Source: Parachlamydiaceae bacterium (GTDB taxonomy: Bacteria > Chlamydiota > Chlamydiia > Chlamydiales > Parachlamydiaceae). Taken from it: DNA of 43,229 nt. Shown piece after piece: positions 1 through 8,119 of the stretch. Each line of letters starts with the position of its first letter. The stretch's first letter is position 1. The notes beneath the pieces were generated by a model, which worked only from the letters and a program-made list of their open reading frames with translations, did no database searches and was not told the DNA's origin. The position numbers and the translations under genes are program-made. The DNA lies in NCBI GenBank assembly GCA_025451995.1, contig JANWJE010000096.1:1-43229 (forward strand). The letters are read 5' to 3'.

Positions 1-23
1 CTGCTTTTGCATCTGCCTGCATC

Positions 24-82
24 GCACAACTTATTCAAGTTGTGCTGCTTCGGCACCGGCTTTGCCTGATGCAAAATCAGGC
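24..82. repeat. two small hairpins at the window start
   Basis: Two perfect stem-loops lie downstream of the KGG-repeat gene: 24-45 (stem GCACAACTT, 4-nt loop) and 64-82 (stem GCCTGAT, loop GCAAA). Neither is followed by a clear T-run on the minus strand, so a terminator role is only possible. They may instead be the edge of a larger repeat cut by the window. Nothing else is recognisable in 1-108. Confidence 0.4.
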
Positions 83-108
83 CGCCTCCTTGTTAAATTT
101 TCCAGCTT

Positions 109-444
109 TCAACTGGACGGAGTATATTCATCGAAATCCCTATCATTGTAACCACGCCCAATTTCGCGATAGAATTCCGGTCTATATTCGTCGAAGGCTC
201 TCTCGCCCCCCCTCCTTCCTATGTCGCTAAAATGTTCGTCTCCGTAGTTTTCAAGGATGGCTTGCCCCCCTCGCCTTCTTGCTTGATGAAAATCCCCTTC
301 CGAGGTTCTATGATTATTAGTGCTATTGCCTTTCCTAGGAGATGAAGAGGATCCGCCTTTACCTTTGCTGTATGTTTTACCCCAGCGAGCTTCTGCTCCT
401 AAGCGGCCGGCTTCTTGACGACTTATCGTTCCTTTTCTTGGCAT
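109..444 (-). CDS. KGG-motif stress-type small hydrophilic protein
   Basis: 111 residues, very hydrophilic and rich in Arg, Gly and Glu. It carries three or four spaced copies of a short Gly-Gly motif with an aromatic/acidic flank (ARRRGGQAILENYG, IGRRGGERAFDEY, IGRGYNDRDFDEY). This resembles the KGG repeat of stress-induced bacterial proteins such as GsiB, related to plant Em/LEA proteins. The N-terminus (MPRKGTISRQEAGRLGAEAR) fits the same family. The start is well supported by AGGAGG five bases before the ATG. In this family the role is usually protection in stress or stationary phase; for a chlamydia that could mean the elementary-body stage, which is inference. It stands alone, divergent from the cca/pcnB gene. 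There is no signal peptide or membrane segment. Confidence 0.7.
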   Translation of the reverse strand: MPRKGTISRQEAGRLGAEARWGKTYSKGKGGSSSSPRKGNSTNNHRTSEGDFHQARRRGGQAILENYGDEHFSDIGRRGGERAFDEYRPEFYREIGRGYNDRDFDEYTPSS

Positions 445-686
445 AATATCCTCCTATTATGATAAAATTTTCTCATCATTTGCCAAATGTTTTATCACAA
501 GATAAACACATGTCTCTTGTAAACTGTAGAGCAGGTGGATTGATTGTTGCTAAGTACTTCGCGATGCCTGAATCGGTCGTGAATAACGATATCTTAAATG
601 TATGATGCGGGCTTGAGTCTAAATGCTTTGAATGCCCTTAACTTTTTTTTAAAATTTAATCTAATTAATAGCAATAATTTTTTTTA
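445..686. other. divergent intergenic region
   Basis: 242 bases between the divergent KGG gene and the CCA/poly(A) gene. It must hold both promoters, but I see no convincing -35/-10 pair. A weak GGGC...GCCC stem followed by a run of eight T at about 638-650 could be a terminator-like structure on the plus strand. No ORF or tRNA was seen. Confidence 0.3.
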
Positions 687-1919
687 ATGTCAGAGACATA
701 TCATTTAGCCACATCTATTGTTGCAAAATTGGTGAGATCTGGTTTTATCGCCTATTTTGCAGGGGGGTGGGTCAGGGATTTTATTTTGGGACATCCATCG
801 GAAGATATCGATATTGCAACTAACGCCAGTCCCTCGCAAATCATGGATCTTTTTCCTCAAACGATTTTAGTGGGTTTGGCTTTTGGAGTGGTCATTATCG
901 TCATTGAGGGGCATCAATTTGAAGTGGCGACTTTCAGAAAAGATCTCGAATACATCGATGGAAGACATCCATCAGCCATTGAAATGTCCAGTCCAAGCGA
1001 AGATGCACAGCGGCGAGATTTTACAATCAATGGAATGTTTTACGATCCTTTGGAAGAGAGAATTCATGATTTTGTCAATGGACAAGAAGATATCAAAAAA
1101 AGGGTGATAAGAACGATTGGCAATCCCCATGATCGTTTTTTTGAAGACCGCCTAAGGATGTTGCGGGCCTTTCGCTTTGCCGCTCGATTTGAATTTGCAA
1201 TTGAACAAGAAACACAAGAAGCGATCAAAGAAAATGCCGATCAATTATTCCCTTCCGTCGCTATGGAAAGAGTGTGGCAAGAATTTGAAAAAATGGCCCT
1301 TTATCCCCGCTTTGAACAATCGATTGTAGAGATGCAGCGGCTTTCAGTGTTGAGTGTGATTTTTCCCGAACTTACGGGTTTTCATCTCAACGACATCCGC
1401 CAACGGGTCCATCCTTTTCGTTATTTCCCCAAAAATTGCCCCACGATTTTATATTTAATGGAATTATTTATACATGTCCCTTTGACATCAAAAATAGAGA
1501 TAGCGAAACGTTTAAAAGTTCCAAATCGCGATATCAAATGGATTGAATACACCGAAGCGATCAATGAGGCAGTTGCCAGCGAAAAAAAAGAAAACCTAAG
1601 AGATCTTTATCAATGGGCAAATCTGATGGCTAATCCCGATTGGGAAATTGCGATTCAACTTCTTGCAGCCCGCTATGAAAGTGAAAGGCATTCCACATTA
1701 TACTCCTATTATCAAGATCGCTATAAAGGCTTGGAAACACACATTGAGAGAATACGCAAAGGAAAGCCGATTGTTAATGCAGAAATTTTACAAAAAAAAG
1801 GGATCCCGAATGGGAAAAAAATGGGCTTACTGTTAAAAGAAGCCCAAAGAATCTCTATCGTTGAAAATTTGCATGATCCTGAGATCATCTTATCAAAATT
1901 ATCTTTAGATTGCTTATGA
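687..1919 (+). CDS. CCA tRNA nucleotidyltransferase / poly(A) polymerase family
   Basis: 410-residue class II nucleotidyltransferase of the Pol beta superfamily. It has the family head in order: GGWVRD near residue 26, the metal-binding pair in DIDIAT near 40, the RRDFTING motif near 110 and the RLRMLRAFRF helix near 155, followed by an all-helical body. It either adds CCA to tRNA 3' ends or polyadenylates RNA; sequence alone does not separate the two with certainty, so no symbol is given. The ATG follows an AT-rich stretch with no strong ribosome binding site. Its stop overlaps the ATG of the next gene (ATGA), indicating translational coupling with the rRNA methyltransferase. Confidence 0.88.
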   Translation: MSETYHLATSIVAKLVRSGFIAYFAGGWVRDFILGHPSEDIDIATNASPSQIMDLFPQTILVGLAFGVVIIVIEGHQFEVATFRKDLEYIDGRHPSAIEMSSPSEDAQRRDFTINGMFYDPLEERIHDFVNGQEDIKKRVIRTIGNPHDRFFEDRLRMLRAFRFAARFEFAIEQETQEAIKENADQLFPSVAMERVWQEFEKMALYPRFEQSIVEMQRLSVLSVIFPELTGFHLNDIRQRVHPFRYFPKNCPTILYLMELFIHVPLTSKIEIAKRLKVPNRDIKWIEYTEAINEAVASEKKENLRDLYQWANLMANPDWEIAIQLLAARYESERHSTLYSYYQDRYKGLETHIERIRKGKPIVNAEILQKKGIPNGKKMGLLLKEAQRISIVENLHDPEIILSKLSLDCL

Positions 1920-2650
1920 ACCAAACAATCACGAGCTTGCAGCATCCGTTGGTGAAACATTTTCTTAAATTGAGAACAGACAGCCTTTATCGGAAAGAAA
2001 ATCAAACTCTTGTCTTGGAGGGGAGCAAACCCATCAAAGAACTGTCCCACCTTGTTAAAGTTTTATATACTCCCCGTTTTGCCCCTTTTGCCCACACTCT
2101 CGATTGTCAGAAATGGGAAGTGACAGAAGCTATCATTAAAAAAATTTCCGGCTTAGAATCACCGGAAGGGATTATTGCAGAGGTCTCTTTACCCCCATTT
2201 GTTTCTCTCAATTCATCGCGGCGGGTGTTAGCCTTAGATGGAATCAGCGATCCTGGAAATTTCGGCACACTGTTGCGAACAGCATTGGCATTTAATTGGG
2301 AGACAGTCTATCTCTTACAGGGGTGTTGCGATCCTTTTAATGACAAAGCGTTAAGGGCGGCAAGAGGAGCCCATTTTAAACTGGCATTAGCGCAAGGGTC
2401 AAGTCAACAACTGCTCGCATGGTCAAAGGAAATGCACGCTCAAACTTTAGTGGCCGATATCCGAGGGAAAGAAGTGAATGAGCTATCTTCACATTGCGAA
2501 AAAAGAGTTTTGGTTTTGGGAAATGAAGCCCATGGGGCATCTCAAGAAATTAAGGATGTTTGCTCAGCTGTAACCCTTCGGATGGAGGGGGAAATGGAAT
2601 CATTAAATGTTGCCGTTGCCGGTGGCATTCTCTTATATCTTTTGAGGTAA
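1916..2650 (+). CDS. SpoU/TrmH-family rRNA 2'-O-methyltransferase
   Basis: About 244 residues. The N-terminus has a short substrate-binding domain (ITSLQHPLVKHFLKLR near residue 5), followed by a SPOUT (trefoil-knot) methyltransferase domain. The SpoU signatures are clear: LALDGISDPGNFGTLLRTA, VLVLGNEAHGAS and, at the end, SLNVAVAGGILLY, which form the SAM-binding knot. The substrate is probably 23S rRNA (RlmB/TsnR-like), but the exact nucleotide cannot be read from the sequence. The ATG at 1916 overlaps the previous stop and is preferred to the upstream TTG at 1910. The stop codon directly abuts the left end of a MITE-like foldback element at 2651. Confidence 0.88.
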   Translation: MNQTITSLQHPLVKHFLKLRTDSLYRKENQTLVLEGSKPIKELSHLVKVLYTPRFAPFAHTLDCQKWEVTEAIIKKISGLESPEGIIAEVSLPPFVSLNSSRRVLALDGISDPGNFGTLLRTALAFNWETVYLLQGCCDPFNDKALRAARGAHFKLALAQGSSQQLLAWSKEMHAQTLVADIRGKEVNELSSHCEKRVLVLGNEAHGASQEIKDVCSAVTLRMEGEMESLNVAVAGGILLYLLR

Positions 2651-2988
2651 TAGACCTCTTGCATAATTCCATTTATTTGCTAAAATAAATCTTTTTGGCG
2701 TCTTTATTGCCAAATTTTTCGACCATATTAAACCGGGTGTACCACTTATAAGCGGGCAGATTCGAGATAATTTTTCTCTAGGAGCTTGCACAGGCTACGA
2801 AAACAATTGGTCAATATTTATTTAATATTGCCCAATTGTTTTTGCAAGCTCCTAGAGAAAAAGTACTCGAATCTGCTGCCCTTCTAAGTGGTACACCCGG
2901 TTTACCCAATATGCTCTCAAAATTTGGCAATAAATCCATCCAAAAATCTTTCATTTTATCAAACAAAGCGAATTATGCAAGAGGTCTA
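2651..2988. repeat. MITE-1 copy a, full-length foldback element
   Basis: A 338-bp near-complete palindrome with terminal inverted repeats TAGACCTCTTGCATAATT on the left and the reverse complement on the right. The arms pair along almost the whole length, including a strongly paired inner part at 2731-2902 (ACCGGGTGTACCACTT against AAGTGGTACACCCGGT). It is the longest of several copies in the window; the others look like versions with the centre deleted. The left end touches the trmH-type stop codon and the right end lies two bases before the rsgA ATG. It carries no transposase, so it is a non-autonomous element. TA bases at both ends would fit a TA target. Confidence 0.85.
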
Positions 2989-2990
2989 AT

Positions 2991-4112
2991 ATGGATCACA
3001 ATCATTATGAAGAGCACTATGATAATCGATTTCGTAAAGAAGGAAAATCGGATAGAAAAAAGGCGATTGCAAAAGATCGATCAAAATATAAAAAAACAGA
3101 CAAAGATAAATATTTAAAAAGTATCGAGCAAGAAAAAGAGAGCAAACTTGCCAAGCAGGATTGGTTAGAGGGAAGAGTCCTCGCTATCCATCCGCAAGGA
3201 GTCATGGTCGATTGCGAAGGTGAGATGTATGCGTGCGTGCTCAAAGGCCTCCTTAAAAAAGAAAAAACCCAGCATAAAAATTTAGTTGCAGTGGGCGATT
3301 TTGTTCTCTTTGAAAAAACATTTGAACATGAAGGAATTATTGGCCACATCAAGCCGCGCAAAAGCTTTCTTTCTCGCGCTGATAATCTTTCAAGAAGAAA
3401 AGAGCAATTGATTGCTGTCAATATCGATCAAGTGATCATCACCGTTTCAATCGTCAATCCTCCCTTAAAATCATCGATTATCGATCGCTACATTATCGCC
3501 ACAAAAAAAGGGGGAATGGAGCCAATCATTGTCATCAACAAAATGGATTTATTGCAAAATCATGAGATGGACCCCATTTTAATTGAAGTAGAGCAGGAGA
3601 TTTTGCAAGAAGTCATTAGAGCGTACGCGGCTGTCTCTATCCCGGTCATTCTCGTCAGTTCACTGGAAGGGCAAGGGGTTGAAGAATTGAAAGAAAAAAT
3701 GAAGGGGAAAGCGTCTGTATTTTCAGGGCAATCAGGGGTAGGAAAATCCTCTCTTATCAACGCCATTACAGGGCTTGATTTAAGGGTTGGCGAAATTGTC
3801 GAACGAACGAAAAAAGGGGCGCATACGACAACCACAACACAGCTTATGCCCCTTTCTTTTGGAGGATGGTGCATCGATACTCCTGGCATAAAAAGTTTTG
3901 GCGTTTGGGATCTCGACCGCGATGAGTTAGAAGGTTATTTCACCGAAATTCATGAGTTGGGTTTAAATTGCAAGTTCGCCGATTGTACCCACACCATTGA
4001 AGAACAATGTGCAATTAAGGAAGCTCTTGAGAAAGGAGTTCTTTCCCCTTTGCGCTACGATTCGTATCAGGCCTTAAGAGAAGGATTGGATGAGAAGCAT
4101 TTAAGACGATGA
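2991..4112 (+). CDS. rsgA: ribosome small-subunit GTPase RsgA
   Basis: 373 residues. After a long Lys/Asp/Glu-rich N-terminal extension (about 50 residues, beginning MDHNHYEEHYDNRF) come an OB-fold domain, a circularly permuted GTPase and a C-terminal zinc finger. Visible motifs are NKMD (G4), GQSGVGKSS (P-loop), DTPGIKSFG (G3) and a Cys/His zinc cluster in CKFADCTHTIEEQC. RsgA checks late 30S subunit assembly and is activated by the ribosome. The ATG is only two bases after a MITE-like element, whose terminal repeat supplies AAGAGG six bases upstream, a good Shine-Dalgarno sequence. The basic/acidic N-terminal extension is not typical of short RsgA proteins. It is followed by a 38-bp palindrome. 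Confidence 0.93.
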   Translation: MDHNHYEEHYDNRFRKEGKSDRKKAIAKDRSKYKKTDKDKYLKSIEQEKESKLAKQDWLEGRVLAIHPQGVMVDCEGEMYACVLKGLLKKEKTQHKNLVAVGDFVLFEKTFEHEGIIGHIKPRKSFLSRADNLSRRKEQLIAVNIDQVIITVSIVNPPLKSSIIDRYIIATKKGGMEPIIVINKMDLLQNHEMDPILIEVEQEILQEVIRAYAAVSIPVILVSSLEGQGVEELKEKMKGKASVFSGQSGVGKSSLINAITGLDLRVGEIVERTKKGAHTTTTTQLMPLSFGGWCIDTPGIKSFGVWDLDRDELEGYFTEIHELGLNCKFADCTHTIEEQCAIKEALEKGVLSPLRYDSYQALREGLDEKHLRR

Positions 4113-4114
4113 GC

Positions 4115-4152
4115 CTAGTACACTGTCAAGATTAATCTTGACAGTGTACTAG
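4115..4152. terminator. perfect 38-bp palindrome between rsgA and vapB
   Basis: A perfect, uninterrupted inverted repeat; each arm is CTAGTACACTGTCAAGATT. It sits three bases after the rsgA stop and about 60 bases before the antitoxin gene. It could end rsgA transcription (strong hairpin but no T-run directly after) or be a protein-binding site. The right arm contains TTGACA at 4138-4143, a consensus -35 box, but no well-spaced -10 follows. Confidence 0.55.
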
Positions 4153-4175
4153 ATAAATATCTGTTTTTATAGTAT

Positions 4176-4189
4176 TCTTACAAGTAAGA
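4176..4189. promoter_or_regulatory. inverted repeat, candidate VapBC operator
   Basis: The inverted repeat TCTTACaaGTAAGA lies just downstream of a possible -10 (TATAGT at 4168-4173) and about 24 bases before the antitoxin ATG. Antitoxins of the AbrB/VapB type usually autorepress by binding such palindromes, so this is the likely operator. This is inferred from position and symmetry only. Confidence 0.45.
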
Positions 4190-4212
4190 GTAAGAAAAAA
4201 TGGAGAAAGAAA

Positions 4213-4446
4213 ATGAAAGTTACAAGCAAAGGTCAAATTACAATACCTGCTGATTTAAGAGATGAATACGGCTTTTTGCCTCATTCTGAATTAAAATGGG
4301 AGAGGGGAAAAAAGGGGCTTATTTTAAAAAAAGCAAAATCTAGCAGAAGAAGAGGTGAAGGTATTATTAAACATATGAAAGGAAGTTCAACAATAAAAAT
4401 GAAAACAGATGATATCATGAGGTTGACTCGTGGCGATAATGATTGA
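4213..4446 (+). CDS. AbrB/SpoVT-fold antitoxin (VapB-like)
   Basis: 77 residues. The N-terminal 45 residues form a swapped-hairpin AbrB domain (MKVTSKGQITIPADLRDEYG), the usual DNA-binding part of VapB/MazE-like antitoxins. The C-terminal part is basic and would wrap around the toxin. The ATG has GGAG nearby (TGGAGAAAGAAA). It overlaps the PIN-domain toxin gene by a few bases, the standard antitoxin-first arrangement. It likely represses its own operon through the palindrome(s) just upstream. Toxin-antitoxin systems are uncommon in strict intracellular chlamydiae but occur in amoeba-associated relatives, so recent acquisition is plausible. Confidence 0.85.
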   Translation: MKVTSKGQITIPADLRDEYGFLPHSELKWERGKKGLILKKAKSSRRRGEGIIKHMKGSSTIKMKTDDIMRLTRGDND

Positions 4447-4852
4447 TAGCAATATTATTCTTGACATTGCTACAGAAGACCCTCAATGGTTTAATTGGTC
4501 ATCTGAAGTATTAGCGAAATTGGCAGATACGAATACTTTAGTGATTAATCCCATTATTTTTGCAGAAGTTTCTATCGGATTTGAGAAGATCGAAGATGTT
4601 GAAACTTTGCTTCTTAAAAATTATTTTTTACGGGAATCAATCCCTTGGGAAGCGAGTTTTCTTGCTGGTAAATGCTTTGTAGCTTATAGGAAAAGAGGGG
4701 GGAGTAAAACCAATCCTTTGCCTGATTTTTTCATCGGGGCGCATGCTGCAGTGAGAGACTATCAATTATTAACAAGAGATGTTGCTCGTTATGAAACTTA
4801 TTTTCCTAAATTGAAATTAATATCACCAAAACATTGTCTAAAAAAAAGCTGA
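4439..4852 (+). CDS. PIN-domain ribonuclease toxin (VapC-like)
   Basis: 137 residues from the ATG at 4439 (a GTG at 4430 would add three residues). It has the PIN-domain acidic residues in order: Asp in [10 protein letters not shown], Glu in FAEVSIGF, Asp in [10 protein letters not shown] and the TRD motif in [10 protein letters not shown]. These coordinate the metal for single-strand RNA cleavage, and VapC toxins typically cut initiator tRNA or rRNA loops. All key residues are present, so it is probably active. It overlaps the antitoxin reading frame. The closest relatives are likely plasmid- or chromosome-borne type II toxins, but the subfamily cannot be fixed here. Confidence 0.85.
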   Translation: MIDSNIILDIATEDPQWFNWSSEVLAKLADTNTLVINPIIFAEVSIGFEKIEDVETLLLKNYFLRESIPWEASFLAGKCFVAYRKRGGSKTNPLPDFFIGAHAAVRDYQLLTRDVARYETYFPKLKLISPKHCLKKS

Positions 4853-4886
4853 TCGTTATTTTGATGAAATAACGCACAGGCACAAC

Positions 4887-6170
4887 ATGTCATACATTCG
4901 AACAGTAAAAGGAAGAGAAATTCTCGATTCGAGGGGGAATCCCACAGTCGAGGTTGAAATCACCACCGATCAAAATATTGCCGTGCGCGCCTCTGTCCCC
5001 TCAGGCGCATCCACAGGGGAAAATGAAGCCTTAGAACTGCGAGATAATGACAAAGAGTATTTTTTAGGAAAAGGGGTCACACAAGCGGTCGCAAATATCA
5101 ATGGCCCCATTGCAAACCTTTTAATTGGCGAGCATGTTTGCGATCAAGAATTGCTCGATCATTTAATGATTAAGGCTGATGGAACTGAAAATAAATCTCG
5201 TTATGGCGCCAATGCTATTTTAGGAGCATCTCTCGCCTTAGCTCGCGCGGGCGCTGCAAGTACAAAACTTCCCCTTTACCGCTATATTGGCGGGTGCCAT
5301 GCCCACCTATTGCCATGTCCCATGATGAACATTATCAATGGCGGCGCGCATGCTAATAACACTTTAGATTTTCAAGAATTTATGATACGCCCCATCGGTG
5401 CTCCAAATTTCCGGGAAGCGGTGCGATGGGGTGCAGAAATCTTCCATACTTTGAAGAGTATTTTAAAGAAGAAAGGCTTAAGTACTTCTGTTGGCGACGA
5501 AGGGGGATTTGCTCCGGATATTGAGAGTCATGAAGGGGCGATTGACGCAATTGTCGATGCGATTGAACAGGCTGGATTTCATGTGGGAAATGATATTTCT
5601 TTAGCACTTGATTGTGCCGCTTCCGAGTTTTATGACAAAAACAGCCATCGCTATTTCGATAAAAAAAAGAAAATGAGAGGCGAAGAGTCCAAAGAGAGAA
5701 CATCTGAAGAGCAAATCGCTTATCTTGAAAAACTGTGCAGCAACTTTCCTATTGATTCAATTGAGGATGGTTTAGCAGAATGGGATTGGACGGGATGGCA
5801 AGAGCTGACCAAGCGCCTTGGCAAAAAAATACAACTTGTGGGGGATGATATTTTTGTCACGAACCCTAAGTTTTTAACGAAAGGGATAGAAATGGGAATT
5901 GCTAATGCGATTCTAATAAAACCCAATCAAATCGGAACTCTGACTGAAACGCTAGAAACCATTCGCATTGCGCAAAGTTTTGGTTACAAAACAATCATAT
6001 CTCATCGTTCGGGTGAAACCGAAGATGCTTTTATTGCCGATATTGCCGTTGCAACAAACGCTGGGCAGATTAAAACCGGATCATTATCTCGCTCTGATAG
6101 AGTTGCAAAATACAATCGCTTACTTGCGATTGAATTAGGATTAGGTGAAAACGCAACATACGCAGAGTAG
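4887..6170 (+). CDS. eno: enolase
   Basis: 427 residues, normal length for bacterial enolase, which interconverts 2-phosphoglycerate and phosphoenolpyruvate in glycolysis. Family motifs are complete: [15 protein letters not shown] at the N-terminus, the [15 protein letters not shown] loop, GDEGGFAP, the metal ligands in [21 protein letters not shown] and VGDDIFVTN, the catalytic lysine in [11 protein letters not shown], and the SHRSGETED substrate loop. A Lys/Arg/Glu-rich stretch around residues 255-270 is a little more basic than usual. The start ATG agrees with the conserved N-terminus. The next gene starts eight bases after the stop, suggesting cotranscription. Confidence 0.97.
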   Translation: MSYIRTVKGREILDSRGNPTVEVEITTDQNIAVRASVPSGASTGENEALELRDNDKEYFLGKGVTQAVANINGPIANLLIGEHVCDQELLDHLMIKADGTENKSRYGANAILGASLALARAGAASTKLPLYRYIGGCHAHLLPCPMMNIINGGAHANNTLDFQEFMIRPIGAPNFREAVRWGAEIFHTLKSILKKKGLSTSVGDEGGFAPDIESHEGAIDAIVDAIEQAGFHVGNDISLALDCAASEFYDKNSHRYFDKKKKMRGEESKERTSEEQIAYLEKLCSNFPIDSIEDGLAEWDWTGWQELTKRLGKKIQLVGDDIFVTNPKFLTKGIEMGIANAILIKPNQIGTLTETLETIRIAQSFGYKTIISHRSGETEDAFIADIAVATNAGQIKTGSLSRSDRVAKYNRLLAIELGLGENATYAE

Positions 6171-6178
6171 AGTAGATT

Positions 6179-6571
6179 ATGACTTATACAGTGGCTCTTT
6201 TTGGAGAAGCGGAAAGAGGTGAATTTAACACCGCCTATTTCTGCCAAGATTTAGCTGAATTAGATCAATACTTTGGAAATCCGCCCCCCGAGAGTCGGGG
6301 TCTCTATTATGCTGTTCAAGCCTTGATGTTTAAAAGACAGCTCATTTTTTTCCGAGTCATGGAGGAGGGGTTTAGTATCCCGGACTATATGACGGGTGTG
6401 CATATGTTAGAAGAACAACACCTTTTTTCCCATCTCGATGCTATTTTTATTCCGGGTGTGGGCGATCCCACAGTCATCCATGCCATGCAGCCCCTATGCA
6501 AACGCTTCCATAGTATTTTAGTCTCGACAGAATCTGATTTTTATGATTATTTAACAGCATCTCAATCTTAA
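6179..6571 (+). CDS. conserved-looking hypothetical protein, 130 aa
   Basis: I do not recognise a family. 130 residues with alternating hydrophobic and polar segments (MTYTVALFGEAERGEF at the start, AIFIPGVGDPTVI near residue 96), suggesting a small alpha/beta cytosolic fold. There is no signal peptide or membrane segment. It follows enolase closely and precedes an exported protein by 13 bases, so it probably sits in the same transcript. Coding character is supported by length, spacing and codon use like its neighbours. The AIFIPGVGDP segment faintly recalls nucleotide-binding or thiolase-like loops, but this is not enough for a function. Confidence 0.7.
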   Translation: MTYTVALFGEAERGEFNTAYFCQDLAELDQYFGNPPPESRGLYYAVQALMFKRQLIFFRVMEEGFSIPDYMTGVHMLEEQHLFSHLDAIFIPGVGDPTVIHAMQPLCKRFHSILVSTESDFYDYLTASQS

Positions 6572-6584
6572 AAGAGAGTTTTAT

Positions 6585-8063
6585 ATGCGGTTATTTTTAT
6601 TAGTATTTTTATGCTGTTCTTTTTCAACGATACGGGCATCGAGTTCCTCTCAAAAAAATCTGCCTTGGTATCCCTCTCTTGAAGCTTTCGAACATTATAA
6701 TTCGGGGCGGTCGCATGTGTTTTCTCAGGCAAAATTTAAAGGCTCTTTTAAAGGAAATAATGTCGTTCAATCACAATCTTCCTTGCCTATATACCCTTCG
6801 GGATACAACATGTCCTATCTCGATTCTAAAAATATCTTTATCTATGGGGGAGGATATGGAGATGAGCCCGGATCCATCGGCGCTTTTGTTGCAAAGGTAG
6901 ATCCCGAGACATTATTGCCCATTTGGTATAATCAACTCATTAATACCAGCCAAAATGGAGAATGGGATTATCCGGGTTCAATGGCAATTCTCAATGATGG
7001 CTTTATTTATGTCATTTATGGCTACCGTTTATCTAAAATTGATCCAAAGACCGGGGTCACCATAACTACATTAATTTTGCCGACAGGGGAGGGAGAGCCT
7101 GAAAATACAGGCTACAATGGCTTTAATGCGACAGCGGACGGCACGTTGATCATGAAATCCCTCTACCGCCAAGCGGGCTGCTCGATTCAAGGGCCTGATG
7201 CCTTATTAAATTGTCCAGACCCCACCGACGTTCCGGCTTCCGTTTTAGTCTCTGTTAATCCTGTGACAATGACCGTTATCGATACGATTACTCTGCCTGC
7301 CCCAGTCGCTGCTCGTCCAACGATTGGCATGGTCAATAATGATACGTATGTGTATTTGGTAGAGGCGGATACAGTCATTAGATATCGAGTCGTAAGTGGA
7401 AAATTTATCCAAGATACTTTATGGAATCCGGGTATCATCGCATTAAAGGGGCAAACAACAGCCACTTCTTTTGTTGTCATGGATGATTGGATTGTTGGAC
7501 AGATGAATACGCTCCCTTCTGCGACGGAATTAACAGTGTTCGCCATCAACCAAAAGAATGCAAAAAAGCAATTTTTGATTAAGCCTTTTTTAGGGGATCC
7601 CATCCCCCCCCTAGTTTATGAGGCATTTTCACATGCAGCTGATGGGGGTCAGGCGATCAGTTGGGCGCCAGCTTCAGTTTCAGCCGATCCCGACACTCAC
7701 CTCGTGTATGCCAGCGATTCCCTTCCCGGAAAAATCGCAGCCATCAAATTAAATTCAGAGGGAATGAAAGTGATTTGGAAAGCTAATCAAACCACGACTG
7801 AATTTACGGCGCTCATCGGCCCTAAGAAGAAAAGGGTGCTCATCGGCACAGATATTCCAGGAGCGCAAATTCCCGGCAATAATAGCGAAGATTATGCTGT
7901 ATGGAGAGATGCAAAAACAGGCAAAGAAATCGCAAGATCCGCTCGCTTGCCTGTCATGACTCAAGGAACCATGATCCAGCCCTTTTATTCGGGCGAAGTC
8001 TTTTATGAAGGCGAACTTGGAAATTTGATTAAATTGAAGCCAGTTAAAATTAAGGGACGATAG
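6585..8063 (+). CDS. exported beta-propeller-like protein of unknown function
   Basis: 492 residues with a clear signal peptide (MRLFLLVFLCCSFSTIRASS). The mature part has repeated beta-strand-rich units with Gly-Asp and Asp-Pro-x-Thr turns (KVDPETLLPIWYNQL, KIDPKTGVTITTL, SVNPVTMTVIDTI, WRDAKTGKEIARS). This pattern is typical of quinoprotein/PQQ-like or other bladed propellers whose strands carry phrases of the type 'converts to X'. No PQQ-binding tryptophan pattern can be assigned, and no enzyme activity is claimed. Two cysteines near residues 198 and 208 (AGCSIQG, LLNCPD) could form a disulfide, consistent with a location beyond the cytoplasm. It is the last gene of the eno transcript and is followed by a strong hairpin. 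Confidence 0.7.
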   Translation: MRLFLLVFLCCSFSTIRASSSSQKNLPWYPSLEAFEHYNSGRSHVFSQAKFKGSFKGNNVVQSQSSLPIYPSGYNMSYLDSKNIFIYGGGYGDEPGSIGAFVAKVDPETLLPIWYNQLINTSQNGEWDYPGSMAILNDGFIYVIYGYRLSKIDPKTGVTITTLILPTGEGEPENTGYNGFNATADGTLIMKSLYRQAGCSIQGPDALLNCPDPTDVPASVLVSVNPVTMTVIDTITLPAPVAARPTIGMVNNDTYVYLVEADTVIRYRVVSGKFIQDTLWNPGIIALKGQTTATSFVVMDDWIVGQMNTLPSATELTVFAINQKNAKKQFLIKPFLGDPIPPLVYEAFSHAADGGQAISWAPASVSADPDTHLVYASDSLPGKIAAIKLNSEGMKVIWKANQTTTEFTALIGPKKKRVLIGTDIPGAQIPGNNSEDYAVWRDAKTGKEIARSARLPVMTQGTMIQPFYSGEVFYEGELGNLIKLKPVKIKGR

Positions 8064-8077
8064 GGATAGGTTTAAAT

Positions 8078-8112
8078 CTTTCCTGTTTTGAGCAAAGCTC
8101 AAAGCAGGAAAG
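8078..8112. terminator. hairpin between convergent genes
   Basis: A 16-bp stem with one G-T mismatch (arms CTTTCCTGTTTTGAGC and GCTCAAAGCAGGAAAG) and a 3-base loop lies between the convergent ends of the exported propeller gene and the Bax-inhibitor-like gene. It is probably a bidirectional terminator, although T-runs are short. Nearly the same hairpin recurs at 12345-12375 after secA. Confidence 0.6.
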
Positions 8113-8119
8113 CTTCTCG

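Noticed and set aside
2731-2902. Separate mobile element inserted into MITE-1 copy a
   Set aside because: Its arms continue directly into the paired outer arms of the same palindrome and no target duplication was seen; deletion in the shorter copies explains the pattern more simply, though insertion is not excluded.
2836-3117. 93-codon frame starting inside MITE-1 and overlapping the rsgA N-terminus
   Set aside because: It is made of repeat sequence and runs out of frame through rsgA; rsgA has the family signatures.
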